64,000 bases of DNA. Source: Acorus gramineus (taxonomy: Eukaryota > Streptophyta > Magnoliopsida > Acorales > Acoraceae). Each line of letters starts with the position of its first letter. Positions within the stretch are counted from its first letter, which is position 1. Position numbers and translations under genes: made by a program. Location of the stretch: the NCBI GenBank assembly GCA_030737835.1, contig CM060851.1, positions 9,097,129 through 9,161,128 of the forward strand. The letters run 5' to 3'. The notes beneath the pieces are model-generated. The model made no database searches and had not been told where the DNA came from. It saw only the letters and a list, made by a program, of their open reading frames with translations. Positions 34,087 to 43,734 of this stretch are shown here, in pieces.

Positions 34087-34551
34087 GTGGATTTCCATTT
34101 TAATGAGACCATATTCCCGCCGTTAGGGGGAGGGAAGAACGTACCTGAAGTACGATCTGTTCCTGAAGAACAACGAGAATTATCGTGGAATACATCCACT
34201 CTGTCTTATCTAGACTCACGTACCGCTCAACGTGAAAATCAAATTCCTAATGCACGCCAGATGCGTGATAGACCTATAGGTTCAAAAAAAAAAAATTCAG
34301 CTCCCCAGAAGTGGAGATCAAATGTAAAATCATGCTCTAATAATGCTCCAGAAGAAGTTATACATAATGTTCCAGAAGAGATTATGAACAATAGATCCAC
34401 TTTCTCTAAAACTCTAGAAGAGTATAATGTCCATGAAGAGAAACGAGTTCCAGAAGTGACTACACAAACTCTTGAAGAGGAAAAGGTACCTAATAATATT
34501 AAGATCTCTATATTTTATATGCATATAAGAGAAATGTGGAATCGCAAATAA
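34087..34551 (+). pseudogene. Copia 1 duplicated integrase C-terminus and linker (first copy)
   Basis: HFNETIFPPLGGG, VPEEQRELSWNTSTLSYLDS and RPIGSKKKNSAP are second versions of HFDETIFRSLGG, PEERRELTWQTPSLSHLD and RPIGSKDSAPRR, which occur downstream at 34660-35010. The first copy ends at a WNRK-stop-MIIDDIFI stretch equivalent to WDRKQVLVDDIFS near 35210. The segment is a tandem duplication, or a template-switch product, of the region joining integrase to reverse transcriptase. Confidence 0.75.
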
Positions 34552-34561
34552 ATGATCATCG

Positions 34562-34858
34562 ATGACATATTTATCATACAAAGTAGATTCTCCTTCTATT
34601 ATAAGATATCTTGAACCATTGACAGGGGATGTTTTTACCGCTCGATTTGCGGATTGTCATTTTGATGAGACAATATTCCGATCGTTAGGGGGAGAAAATC
34701 CGTCGCCAGAAGAACGACGTGAACTTACATGGCAAACTCCATCTTTGTCTCATCTTGATCCTCGCACTAATCAATGTGAAACTGAAGTGCAAAGAATCAC
34801 CATCTTCAAAGAATTGCGCATCAATTGCCAGATGCATTCAATGATGCAGCAAAAGTGA
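34562..34858 (+). pseudogene. Copia 1 integrase C-terminal region (second copy)
   Basis: VDSPSIIRYLEPLTGDVF and DCHFDETIFRSLGG match the intact integrase C-terminus of element 2 (FDSPSIIRFLEPLTGDVF). The frame ends at 34858 because of a frame change around 34810. The reverse transcriptase frame that overlaps it begins in another phase. Confidence 0.8.
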
Positions 34859-36897
34859 TGAAATCACATATTCCAGCTGCTAATACTCCAGCTCGAATTA
34901 ATGTTCCAATAGGAAAAACTGTTAATATGCCGGCTAATGAATCAACAAAAACACGCCTGAAGCGTGGAAGACCTATAGGCTCAAAAGATTCAGCTCCCCG
35001 AAGGAGAAAAACAATGAAGAATAATTCTCTAGAAGAGTATGAAACACTTGAAAGACCCACAATAATAACTCCTACAGAGGAAGAAGTCCCTGAAGTGACA
35101 CAAGTCCCTGAAGAGACTGACGTCCCTGAAGTGACGCCCGTGCATGAAGAACAAGTACATGGAAATGAAGAAATTTCCATAAATTATGCAAATTCACAAA
35201 TATTGTGGGATCGAAAGCAAGTGCTTGTTGATGATATATTCTCATTTGCAGTAGCTACAGAAATCATTTCAGATAATGATTTAGAACCACGTTCAGTGGA
35301 TGAATGCAGACGAAAAAATTGTTGGCCACAATGGAAAGCTGCTATTCAAACAGAATTGGATTCACTTGCAAAACACCAAGTATTTGGACCAGTAGTCCTA
35401 ACCCCTGAAGGTGTTAAACCAGTAGGATGTAAATGGGTGTTTGCGAGAAAACGAAATGAAAGAAACGAGATTGTTAGATACAAAGCTCGTCTTGTGGCAC
35501 AGGGTTTCCTGCAGAGACCTGGGATAGATTTTGAAGAGACATATTCTCCTGTGATGGACACAATCACATTTCGGTATTTAATTAGTCTTGTAGTCTCAGA
35601 AGGACTTGACATGCAGCTAATGGATGTGGTTACTGCATATTTATATGGAAAATTAGATACCGACATTTATATGAAAGTTCCTGAAGGACTAAAATTGCCT
35701 GAAGCAAAACCACGAAACATGTACTCAATCAAGCTAAGACGATCCTTGTATGGATTAAAGCAATCTGGACGAATGTGGTATAACCGTCTTAGTGAGTACT
35801 TAATAAAAGAAGGATATGTCAATGATCCAATATGCCCCTGTGTATTTATTAAGAAAACGGAACTCGGATTTACCATTATTGCAGTATATGTTGATGATAT
35901 TAATCTAATTGGGACTCCTGAAGAGCTCGAAAAGGCTTCCGAATATCTGAAAAAGGAGTTTGAAATGAAAGATCTTGGAAAAACAAGATATTGTCTCGGC
36001 TTGCAAATTGAGCAAAGTTCAAATGGGATACTTGTTCATCAAACAACATATGTTGAAAAAATCCTGAAGCGTTTTAATATGGACAAATGTCATCCATTAA
36101 GTACTCCAATGGTAGTAAGGTTACTTTGCCCCAAAAAGGACCCTTTTCGTCCAAAAGAAGATACTGAAAATCTTCTTGGTCCTGAAGTACCATATCTTAG
36201 TGCAATTGGTGCCTTATTATATTTGGCCCAATGCACTAGACCTGACATTGCATTTTCAGTTAATTTATTGGCCAGATTTAGCTCTGCACCAACTCGAAGG
36301 CATTGGAATGGTGTGAAGCACATTTTTCGTTATCTTCGTGGAACGTCAGACATGGGTCTATTCTATGCAAAGGATTCCAATAATGGTGCACAACTAAAGG
36401 GTTATGCAGATTCAGGATATCTTTCAGATCCTCACAAGGCTCGCTCACAAACAGGCTATGTATTCACTTGCGGTGGCACAGCAATCTCTTGGCGATCTAC
36501 GAAACAGACTTTGGTCGCCACGTCTTCTAACCACTCTGAGATTCTTGCACTCCACGAAGCAAGCCGGGAATGCGTGTGGATAAGGTCTTTGGTTCATCAT
36601 ATTCGTACTGCATGCGGACTATCTCTCATTACAGATGTTCCAACAACTATATATGAAGACAATGCAGCATGCATTGCTCAAATCAAAGGGGGATATATCA
36701 AGGGTGATAGAACAAAGCATATTTCTCCAAAATTCTTTTACACTCATGAGCTCCAGCAGAGACATGAAATTGATGTTCAACAAATTCAGTCAAAGGACAA
36801 TCTTGCAGATTTGTTTACTAAAGCTTTGTCGACATCAACATTCAAGAAGCTGGTGTATGAAATCGGGATGCGACGAGTTTGCGACCAAAATTCTTGA
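34825..36897 (+). CDS. Copia 1 reverse transcriptase and RNase H
   Basis: A 690-residue open frame, the surviving part of a copia pol polyprotein. An acidic VPE-repeat linker (about 85-110) leads to the reverse transcriptase, with KWVFARKRN (203-211), LVAQGFLQRPGIDFEETYSP (223-242), the first catalytic Asp in LMDVVTAYLYG (265-275, D267), SLYGLKQSGRMWYNRL (307-322) and the YVDD box (355-358). RNase H follows: GYADSGYLSD (527-536, D529), SEILAL (E572), YEDNAAC (D612) and KDNLADLFTKAL (D658). The catalytic residues look intact. The ATG at 34825 is probably not a native start, since the frame continues an interrupted gag-pol. The frame lacks the domains needed for autonomous movement. Confidence 0.93.
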   Translation: MPDAFNDAAKVMKSHIPAANTPARINVPIGKTVNMPANESTKTRLKRGRPIGSKDSAPRRRKTMKNNSLEEYETLERPTIITPTEEEVPEVTQVPEETDVPEVTPVHEEQVHGNEEISINYANSQILWDRKQVLVDDIFSFAVATEIISDNDLEPRSVDECRRKNCWPQWKAAIQTELDSLAKHQVFGPVVLTPEGVKPVGCKWVFARKRNERNEIVRYKARLVAQGFLQRPGIDFEETYSPVMDTITFRYLISLVVSEGLDMQLMDVVTAYLYGKLDTDIYMKVPEGLKLPEAKPRNMYSIKLRRSLYGLKQSGRMWYNRLSEYLIKEGYVNDPICPCVFIKKTELGFTIIAVYVDDINLIGTPEELEKASEYLKKEFEMKDLGKTRYCLGLQIEQSSNGILVHQTTYVEKILKRFNMDKCHPLSTPMVVRLLCPKKDPFRPKEDTENLLGPEVPYLSAIGALLYLAQCTRPDIAFSVNLLARFSSAPTRRHWNGVKHIFRYLRGTSDMGLFYAKDSNNGAQLKGYADSGYLSDPHKARSQTGYVFTCGGTAISWRSTKQTLVATSSNHSEILALHEASRECVWIRSLVHHIRTACGLSLITDVPTTIYEDNAACIAQIKGGYIKGDRTKHISPKFFYTHELQQRHEIDVQQIQSKDNLADLFTKALSTSTFKKLVYEIGMRRVCDQNS

Positions 36898-37148
36898 AAT
36901 CTTGTACTTATGAGGGGGAGTAATTTTTTATGACATTTTGCGAACTGTACTCTTTTTCCTTCGCCTAGGTTTTGTCCCATTGGGTTTTCCTGGCAAGGTT
37001 TTAATGAGGCAGTGTCAAACGCATACACTATTATACGATTAAGTTACATTGTACTCTTTTTCCTTCGCTTTGGTTTTTTCCCATTGGGTTTTCCAAGCAA
37101 GGTTTTAATGAGGCAATTTTCTTAGCGTGGTGGTCATCCAAGGGGGAG
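36898..37148 (+). other. Copia 1 3' untranslated region with polypurine tracts
   Basis: A TGAGGGGGAG tract lies just after the stop codon at about 36910, and a second, AAGGGGGAG, abuts the 3' LTR at 37148. Between them, TGTACTCTTTTTCCTTCGC, CATTGGGTTTTCC and CAAGGTTTTAATGAGGCA occur twice, a direct duplication of about 100 bp. Confidence 0.75.
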
Positions 37149-37373
37149 TGTTGTGAATATGGTGGATAACCACCACTTCTCTAACCCATAACCTCCCCCA
37201 CTCTTCAACTCCATAACCTCCCCCACTCTTCTATTCCATAACACTCCTATTATTGCCCCACTATCTCCCCCTCACCTCTATAGACTTGTAACTCTCCACC
37301 TTTGGGATTCCTCTATGCACCCTATAAATAGAGGGGTTCTCTCTTGTATTCAACCAACAAATAGTGAATAATA

Positions 37374-38624
37374 GGGGGGTAGTCAATTAGGATTTTCATG
37401 GACAAAATGTCCATGCTCGTGGATTTGTAAATCTTGTGTTTTTCAATCAGGACTTTGGTTCGTGGACAAAAAATCCAGCGTTATTCGATTGAGACATTAT
37501 TTCGTGGACAAAAAGTCCAGCGTTATTCGATTGAGACATTATTTCGTGGACAAAAAGTCCAGCGTTATTCGATTGAGACATTATTTCGTGGATAAAAAGT
37601 CCAGCGTTATTCTATTGAGACTCGTTATAGTAGACATTTTGTCATGTGTTATTCAATTTAAACAGGATTTGTGAAGACTTTCATATGTGATGGATTCTTG
37701 TGGACTTTAAAGAGAGAAATATAAAGGAAAAAGTCTTTTCAAAATCCCACCCAAATGGGTGGGATTCTCATGGACTTTTATTCCAACTTTGTGAATATTT
37801 CTTTTTTTTTTTCTTTTAACAAATCTACTTTATGATTTTTATCACATGCCTTTCATATTTTTATTCACATTTTTTTTCTTTATTTATCATCTTTTTTTTT
37901 ATGAATGTCCATATGTATAAAATATTCCTATCACTTCATATGTTATCACCTAATATGTTTGATGAATATATGAGAATGATAGATTATATTATATATGCCT
38001 AGATCATCCACAATTATTTTTTAAAATATAGATTTATCATATATTTGATTATATGTATAATGTTTGATTTGATTTTCCTTGAAGATGTTTCTATTATTGT
38101 ACAATATAGATGTATATATATATTGTTTATAATGTTTAAACATATATAAAAGTAAAAAGATATATTTACATATATGAAATATACTGATTGCTTTTATTTT
38201 ATTTATATGGGTATCAATAATTCATGTTGAATTTGAATATTTGAGTTCTTTATTTATTATTTTAAAATTCTAAAAATATTTTTGTGTTTATTAATAGAAA
38301 TCCAGATGTGAAAAGAGTCAATCTCTGAAAGTCTGTGAAAGTCCATGAGAGTGATTTGTGAAAGTCTACAAAAGTCTGTGAAAATCCATAAGAGTCAATA
38401 TGTGAAAGTCTGCAAATGTATGTGAAAGTCTATGAAAATCCATAAGAGTCAATCTGTGAAAGTCTGCAAATGTCTGTAAAAGTCTGTGAAAGTAAATTTG
38501 TGAAAGTCTGCAAAAGTCTACGAAAGTCTGCAAAAGTCTGTGAAAGTCTACAAAGTCTACAAAAGTCCATCACTTGAATAATGTCCACAAAAATCCATCA
38601 AAGTCCGTATCGACTACCCCCCCC
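37374..38624 (+). mobile_element. Non-autonomous DNA element with G/C-run ends, copy 2 (1251 bp)
   Basis: The ends are GGGGGGTAGTCAATT and CGACTACCCCCCCC, an inverted repeat of about 11 bases, flanked by TAATA on both sides. The internal order is: 42-bp hairpin array (37445-37640); a perfect hairpin ATCCCACCC-AAAT-GGGTGGGAT at 37744-37765; an AT-rich middle; and a right-hand tract of GTGAAAGTCTGCAAAAGTCT-like short repeats (38310-38600). No protein is encoded. A 5-bp duplication is unusual for common plant DNA transposon groups; a 3-bp TAA duplication typical of PIF/Harbinger would leave the ends unequal by two bases. The superfamily is unresolved. Confidence 0.75.
37445..37640 (+). repeat. 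42-bp hairpin array, copy 2
   Basis: Four close copies of a 42-bp unit containing TTATTCGATTGAGACATTAT and TTCGTGGACAAAAAGTCCAG. Each holds the inverted repeat TGGAC-AAAAA-GTCCA, with single changes in the first and last units. The 14-residue periodic open frame over it is a by-product. Confidence 0.9.
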
Positions 38625-38716
38625 TAATAATCTCTCTCTACTTCTCTTCTATATGCTTGTGTGCTTTGTTTAAATACCCTTATGTATTTATATTCTATTT
38701 AGTTTACAACATAATG

Positions 38717-39205
38717 CAATTTGATAAATTGATTATTGTAAGCTCTAAAATCTTCTAGAAGGGTGTACCTAGTAGAGGGAGTATGATCTAATTGAAAGAA
38801 AGACCGAGACTAGAGTTGAACTTGAACGCAAGAAGACTTGTAAGTGCGAAGTGCCAAGTGCAGTGTCAAATGCATACGCCCGAACGCATGGGCACGCACA
38901 CGATGCACACCGCGCGGGGTGGTGCTATGTACCACTCCGTATGGAAAGGTCTACCATAGGGTGTCTATCAAAAGCAATTCAGTAGAGTACAAGGAACCTA
39001 TTTTATAAATGCTCAATACTATTTCCTTTTAACCGATATGGGACTATAGTTTTTTCTTCCCCAACTACCAACTATTTTTATCATGTTATTGGGAGAACTT
39101 TGGATCTAATTTTCTCATTCACCCAAAATTGATTTTAAGAATGTAAATATACTACGTTCATCTCATCGACGAGGGGAATATAATCTAATGGGTTTCCACT
39201 AAAAT
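38717..39205. other. Intergenic DNA, no gene seen
   Basis: No recognisable gene or element with definable ends lies between the copia element and the LINE scrap. Confidence 0.5.
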
Positions 39206-39630
39206 TAATTAGTGGAACTCAAACTCATTTTTAACCAAAAGTGGTTAAAATCCAAGTTTTTCCAACAAAAGGTTGATCCAGCGTTTCAATATATCGTCAA
39301 TGCAATTCTGGGGTTTGCCGCAGTGTTATGGGCTATATGGAGGGCTAGAAATGAGAAGATCTTTAAGGGGTATCGGTTTTATATGGGGAATCTGTGGGAG
39401 ATGCCCGTCAACCTCATCAAGGACTAGGGACAGACGCTAGCTGGTGCTAAGAAGATCGATTTCTCCGGTGGCCATTTTCACATCATGGAGTGAGTAGTTT
39501 TTGCTTGTTCTTGGGGGGGAAGGTTTTCTAGCCCGCACCCCCCCCCCCCCCCCCCACCATCTCCATCTCTCATCTTGACCCTTTGTTGTTCTCCCAAATG
39601 AATACAAATGGACTGTCTTTGTCTAAAAAA
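39206..39630 (+). pseudogene. LINE (non-LTR retrotransposon) 3' fragment
   Basis: A frame at 39212-39427 contains GFAAVLWAIWRARNEKIFKG, the W-IW-ARN--IF pattern found near the C-terminus of plant L1 ORF2 proteins, after the zinc-binding domain. Downstream, CCAAATGAATACAAATGGAC is followed by a short A run (39627-39634), as expected of a 3' end. A pure C run lies at 39538-39555. It is a 5'-truncated relic; the identification rests on a short motif. Confidence 0.55.
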
Positions 39631-39634
39631 AATT

Positions 39635-40625
39635 CTGAGGATTTGATCAATAAAATACTTATAAGTCACACATGATATTCAACAGAAGTTCAGAAAAGTT
39701 GTTCAGGGAACAGCTCAACTGAGGATCAATTGAGTCTGATTCCACCTATGTTGATTGATTGACATCCTTTTTGCTTCAAGTAATTATTATTTCTTTGCCT
39801 GGAGATTTGGTTTTCTCGCAGGTCATCTTTATAAGTGGGTGCTTCTCTATGTGTTTGATTCTTCCGCTCACTCTGTAAGATTTGAAAAGGCGGGGAAGGT
39901 TGGTTAGAGTCAATTCCTTCGCTTACAGTTTAACAATGAGCACCTTTTATCTCATTATTTGTTAATAAAAAATGTTACACTTAGTCATTTTTATAATATA
40001 AAATCAGATTATACGTGTTCTCATTTTTATAAAAATAATAAATATCATCTAATGATGTATATGATATTTAATTTTAAAAAAATGTATATCGTTAAATTTT
40101 GAGTTGAATGAACTCATTTCGATCTATTAATTAAGTGTAAGAAAAAATTTAACGAGACATAACAATGTATGTAGAACTGAATTTGGATGATAAAAAAAAC
40201 TGTGTGTAACAGCACCCTTTCCTAATTGATTGAAATTTGAGATAGAGAAAAAATGGGTTGTGATTCGCGAAGGTGAAGTCATTTTTTGAAGCTCTCCATC
40301 CATGCTAACCCTGTCTCCTGTTCTCTCCTAAATTCTTACATTTTTTTTTTTTTTTTGTCTATTTGGCCCATTGCATGTATAGCCGATTGGTTTCAAATAA
40401 TTTATTTTGACTTATATAATTTTTAAATATTTTTGTGATCTTTATTATAGACAGCTAGTGGATAGTCATTTTATCTCACCATGTCATGATATAGTATATG
40501 TTGTGCAATGAGGATTCGTTTGGTAGTGCGATTGTGCAACTTTTACGATTATAGGAAATTAATTGTACAATTAAACTATTTTACTGTAACAGTTTCTTAC
40601 AGACAAATTTCAAACAAATAGTGTC
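39635..40625. other. AT-rich intergenic DNA, no gene seen
   Basis: No supported gene. Near 40505-40620, TTCGTTTGGTAGTGCGATTG and CAGTTTCTTACAGACAAATTTCA distantly resemble the MITE-like repeats at 13541 and 16545. Confidence 0.45.
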
Positions 40626-40628
40626 TAA

Positions 40629-41280
40629 GGCCATCTCTAGCCTTTACTCATAACTATACTCAAATTTTACTTAAAATTTAAATAAAAAATATCTATACTC
40701 AAATTTTATTAACAATTTGAGTAAAGACTTGATTTGATACGGCGTCTCTCTAACCATCACTTTGTGTATTACTCAAATCTTTTAAAAATTCTCATTTTCT
40801 CTCTCAATGATTTCCTATAAACATTTTCAAAATCCTGAAAGATTTCACAAAAGAGTGTAATTTATTTCTCTAAACATTTTTACGACTCAATTTTTTTCTT
40901 ATTAACAAAATATTCAAAGACAAAAATTATAATTATCTATTAAAAAAAATGTAAAAACAAAGATGATTGACTGCAGAAAGAATATCAAATAGTTATATAT
41001 ATATATATATTTTTGGTTTTCAAGAGATGCTGGAAATTGGGGGGGGGGGGGATTTAATCTAATTCATTGATTAAAGGTGGAGTTGAAAAAATAAAAAAAC
41101 CATTGAAAGAAAATGTGGAGATAGAGGGAAAAAAAGAGATATTGAAAATTTGGGTAAAGATTTGAGTAAAAACATGATTTGATATTGGTATGAGTAAATA
41201 GTTGGAGAGATTTTTATGTGATTTGTAATCAAATTTAAATTTAGATAAATGTTTGGGTATAAGATTGAAGATGCATGCTC
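40629..41280. mobile_element. PIF/Harbinger-type MITE (652 bp), TSD TAA
   Basis: TAA lies on both sides (40626-40628 and 41281-41283). The left end GGCCATCTCTAGCCTTTACT and the right end, read on the other strand, GAGCATGCATCTTCAATCTT are related inverted ends, and inner text such as TACTCAAATTT is also mirrored. The interior is AT-rich and non-coding, with a G run at 41040-41050. Confidence 0.65.
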
Positions 41281-41283
41281 TAA

Positions 41284-42340
41284 AAGCTGCAATTTTGAAA
41301 AGCTGGGGAGAGGATAAGTTTTGTACAGAATCAGTTTTAAAACTCAAATTTACAATCACCCAACCAAATACACTTAATCAGTTAGTTTGTCGCTGCTTCT
41401 CGCACTACTCGTTATGTATTTATTCTTCTGATCGTCCATTTTCATTGTGACACTACTTTCTGATGCTTTATTGTTGTCTTATAAGACACTCTTGAATTTC
41501 ACGATTATATATGCTAATGTCGATTGGATAAGCAATGTTTTTGAAAAATTGATCCCTAATTAACCGTACCATACATCTTTTTACAAAATTAATCTTTGTC
41601 TAAGATCTAAGTTTGCGTGACATACTACATCATGACCCTAATCAACATTCATTTAAGCCAAATAAAATCCCAAAAAAATAGCAACCTATTAAAAAAAAAA
41701 ATAAAGATAGATATAAAACATACGTTTATTAAAATAAAATAAAAACACAAACAAAAAAAAAAAGAGAAAAAATAGTTTTTCTAAAAAAAAAATACGTGTT
41801 CAAAATGGAGAACACTACTCAAGCTTTTCGTTTACAAAATAATATATAAAAAGGAGAACTTTAACCATACTGAAATGAGTTTGCACATAAACCATAAATC
41901 AAACTGAATAAACTATACATCAAACTAAATAAACCATGAATCGAACAGTTCATGATCTCATCAACCGGTCAAATAAGGAGGACTCACAATTCTTCTGGGA
42001 ATGACAAATATTGATCAATCCAGTACTGACTGCATCCAAAGCCACTGTTTTAAATATATATGCTTCGGCGGGCAATGCATGTACTGCATCCAAACCAGTT
42101 ATTTTTATATGATATGCTTAGGCTATACAGGCATTCTATCATATCACACCAAATTAGTGACCTTTTGCTGATATGTATCTGAGTGGACAATCATGTGATT
42201 GAACGGTTAAGTACAGTTTTTGTAGACAGATATGGAGGAAACACATATGTGATGTGATAGAATGCTTGTATTGTACAAAAACACATGTTTTTGTACAAAA
42301 AGAAACACGGGAAATGCTAGACTGGTATAGATCTGATGCA
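41284..42340. other. AT-rich intergenic DNA, no gene seen
   Basis: No supported gene or element. A short stretch of ACCATAAATCAAACTGAATAAACT repeated in variants (41888-41945) forms a small degenerate repeat. Confidence 0.5.
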
Positions 42341-42344
42341 TCAA

Positions 42345-42455
42345 TAGATTACTTGTATTGCAATCATCAAAGTTTCTCATTTACAAGTAATCTTATAATT
42401 CATATTTTATTTTGCTGACTGTTTAAGATATCTTTTGTTGACAATAAGTGAAAAT
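42345..42455 (-). repeat. Short hairpin repeat, inverted copy of 13855-13970
   Basis: AGATTACTTGTA (42346-42357) and TACAAGTAATCT (42382-42393) form a perfect 12-bp stem with a 24-base loop. Flanking TCATATTTTATTTTGC and TTGTTGACAA match 13855-13900 on the other strand. The loop side also resembles 838-890. Confidence 0.65.
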
Positions 42456-42459
42456 GGGT

Positions 42460-43704
42460 ATGTATAGATTCATCAATCTTGTTCAGTTCTCATGCAATTA
42501 TGCAAGGTGGAATCCTAATATTGTAACATCCACGACCTTGCAGCCCAATACGAGGACAACCTAACAGCCTGGGCCCATTGTCCTAGACCGCCACCCATTG
42601 GATTTGATCCCAAGCTCTAGAGGTCATTATGAAAGGAATCAAGCTTAGGTTATTAGATTAAAAATAAAATAAAAAAATAAGGGGACTAATATGTAGTTTC
42701 ACAGTCAAATTAACTATATAAGTGAAAAAATAAATTGAAGGGTCTTAATTAACATCAAATGGTGTGAAAATTAGCATCTATAATTATGCTAATATTTTTT
42801 ATATTTTAATTTAAAAAATAAGTGAAGATATGATTTCAAGTGGACATGCACACAACTTGAAAATAGAGGCCGTTGGACACGTTTTGAGGCGGCTTTATGA
42901 AATTGGAGTGCTTGGTATATGCTTGCCCTCTTGCTTGAAAATTGCAATGATATAAATAATTAGACCTGTATGATCATCACATATATATCCACATCAATTT
43001 GGATGGCTGCCAACAAAAACTTAATAGCCCATTTACATTAATATAGTATACTAAAAGTTTTTTTTTCTGAGGTTGAAAAAAAACTTTATAATAACTATCC
43101 ATAATCTATTAGAGGATATCTTGTTGCTATATATTCTGAAGTCATGGTGACTTGCCATTCATCTATTGAGATTGGGCAACAACTGAATTATTGCCACTTC
43201 AAATATATGGGAACTGTGTTATTCATATTTAATTTAATTTTTTTTGTTGTGTTGAGTAGTTTTATACACTGTTAATTTATTACTTACAATGTTACATTTT
43301 TTTTTTTTACAGTTTTACTTTTATCTATTACATTACAATGGTGAGTATAGGCGACCAAAGTGTTTTCACCTAGGCCCCATCCAAGGAGGGACCCTAAATA
43401 TCAAAAAAAGAAAATGTTATATTCTGTGAACCTATCAATTTTTCGTCCACTATTTTCAAGAAATGTGATGAAATCCATAGATATACTAAGCACTAGGAAT
43501 GTCACTTTTTTTGTTTCACACCTTCACAAAAGGAATCAATCCCTTTTAAAACAAATTTTTTGTTACCCTCATATTAGTGATGATGTAACAAGGGACTGCC
43601 AAACCGTTCCTCACTACTCATTCAAATGCATTACAATGGTGAAGCACAGGCGACCAATGTTTCCATGCATGTCTTTGCATCCACACATATATAACTAGAA
43701 AAAA
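42460..43704. other. Intergenic DNA, possible LTR edge near 42522, no gene
   Basis: TGTAACATCCACGACC at about 42522 looks like the start of a gypsy-type LTR, but I found no end or target duplication. CATTACAATGGTGA followed by CAGGCGACCAA or TAGGCGACCAA occurs twice (43333 and 43630). No supported gene. Confidence 0.4.
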
Positions 43705-43734
43705 AATGTAGTTTGAATGAAATGATGTCATTGT

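Larger units (their letters stand above)
31891..38711 (+). mobile_element. Ty1/copia retrotransposon 1, decayed, TSD TAATG
   Basis: Identical 5-bp duplications TAATG lie at 31886-31890 and 38712-38716. The 5' LTR is 31891-32193 and the 3' LTR 37149-38711, the latter swollen by a nested 1251-bp element. The primer-site region CGTTATCAGCACGAGAAG directly follows the 5' LTR, and the polypurine tract AAGGGGGAG ends at 37148. Gag is reduced to fragments, protease and pre-integrase to relics, and the integrase core is missing, but the reverse transcriptase-RNase H frame is still open. The two LTRs differ at many bases, so the insertion is not recent. Confidence 0.93.
37149..38711 (+). repeat. 3' LTR of copia element 1, split by a nested element
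   Basis: Two LTR halves, 37149-37373 and 38625-38711, surround a DNA element at 37374-38624 and match the 5' LTR throughout. The join duplicates TAATA (37369-37373 and 38625-38629), so the nested element came after the copia insertion. Confidence 0.93.
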
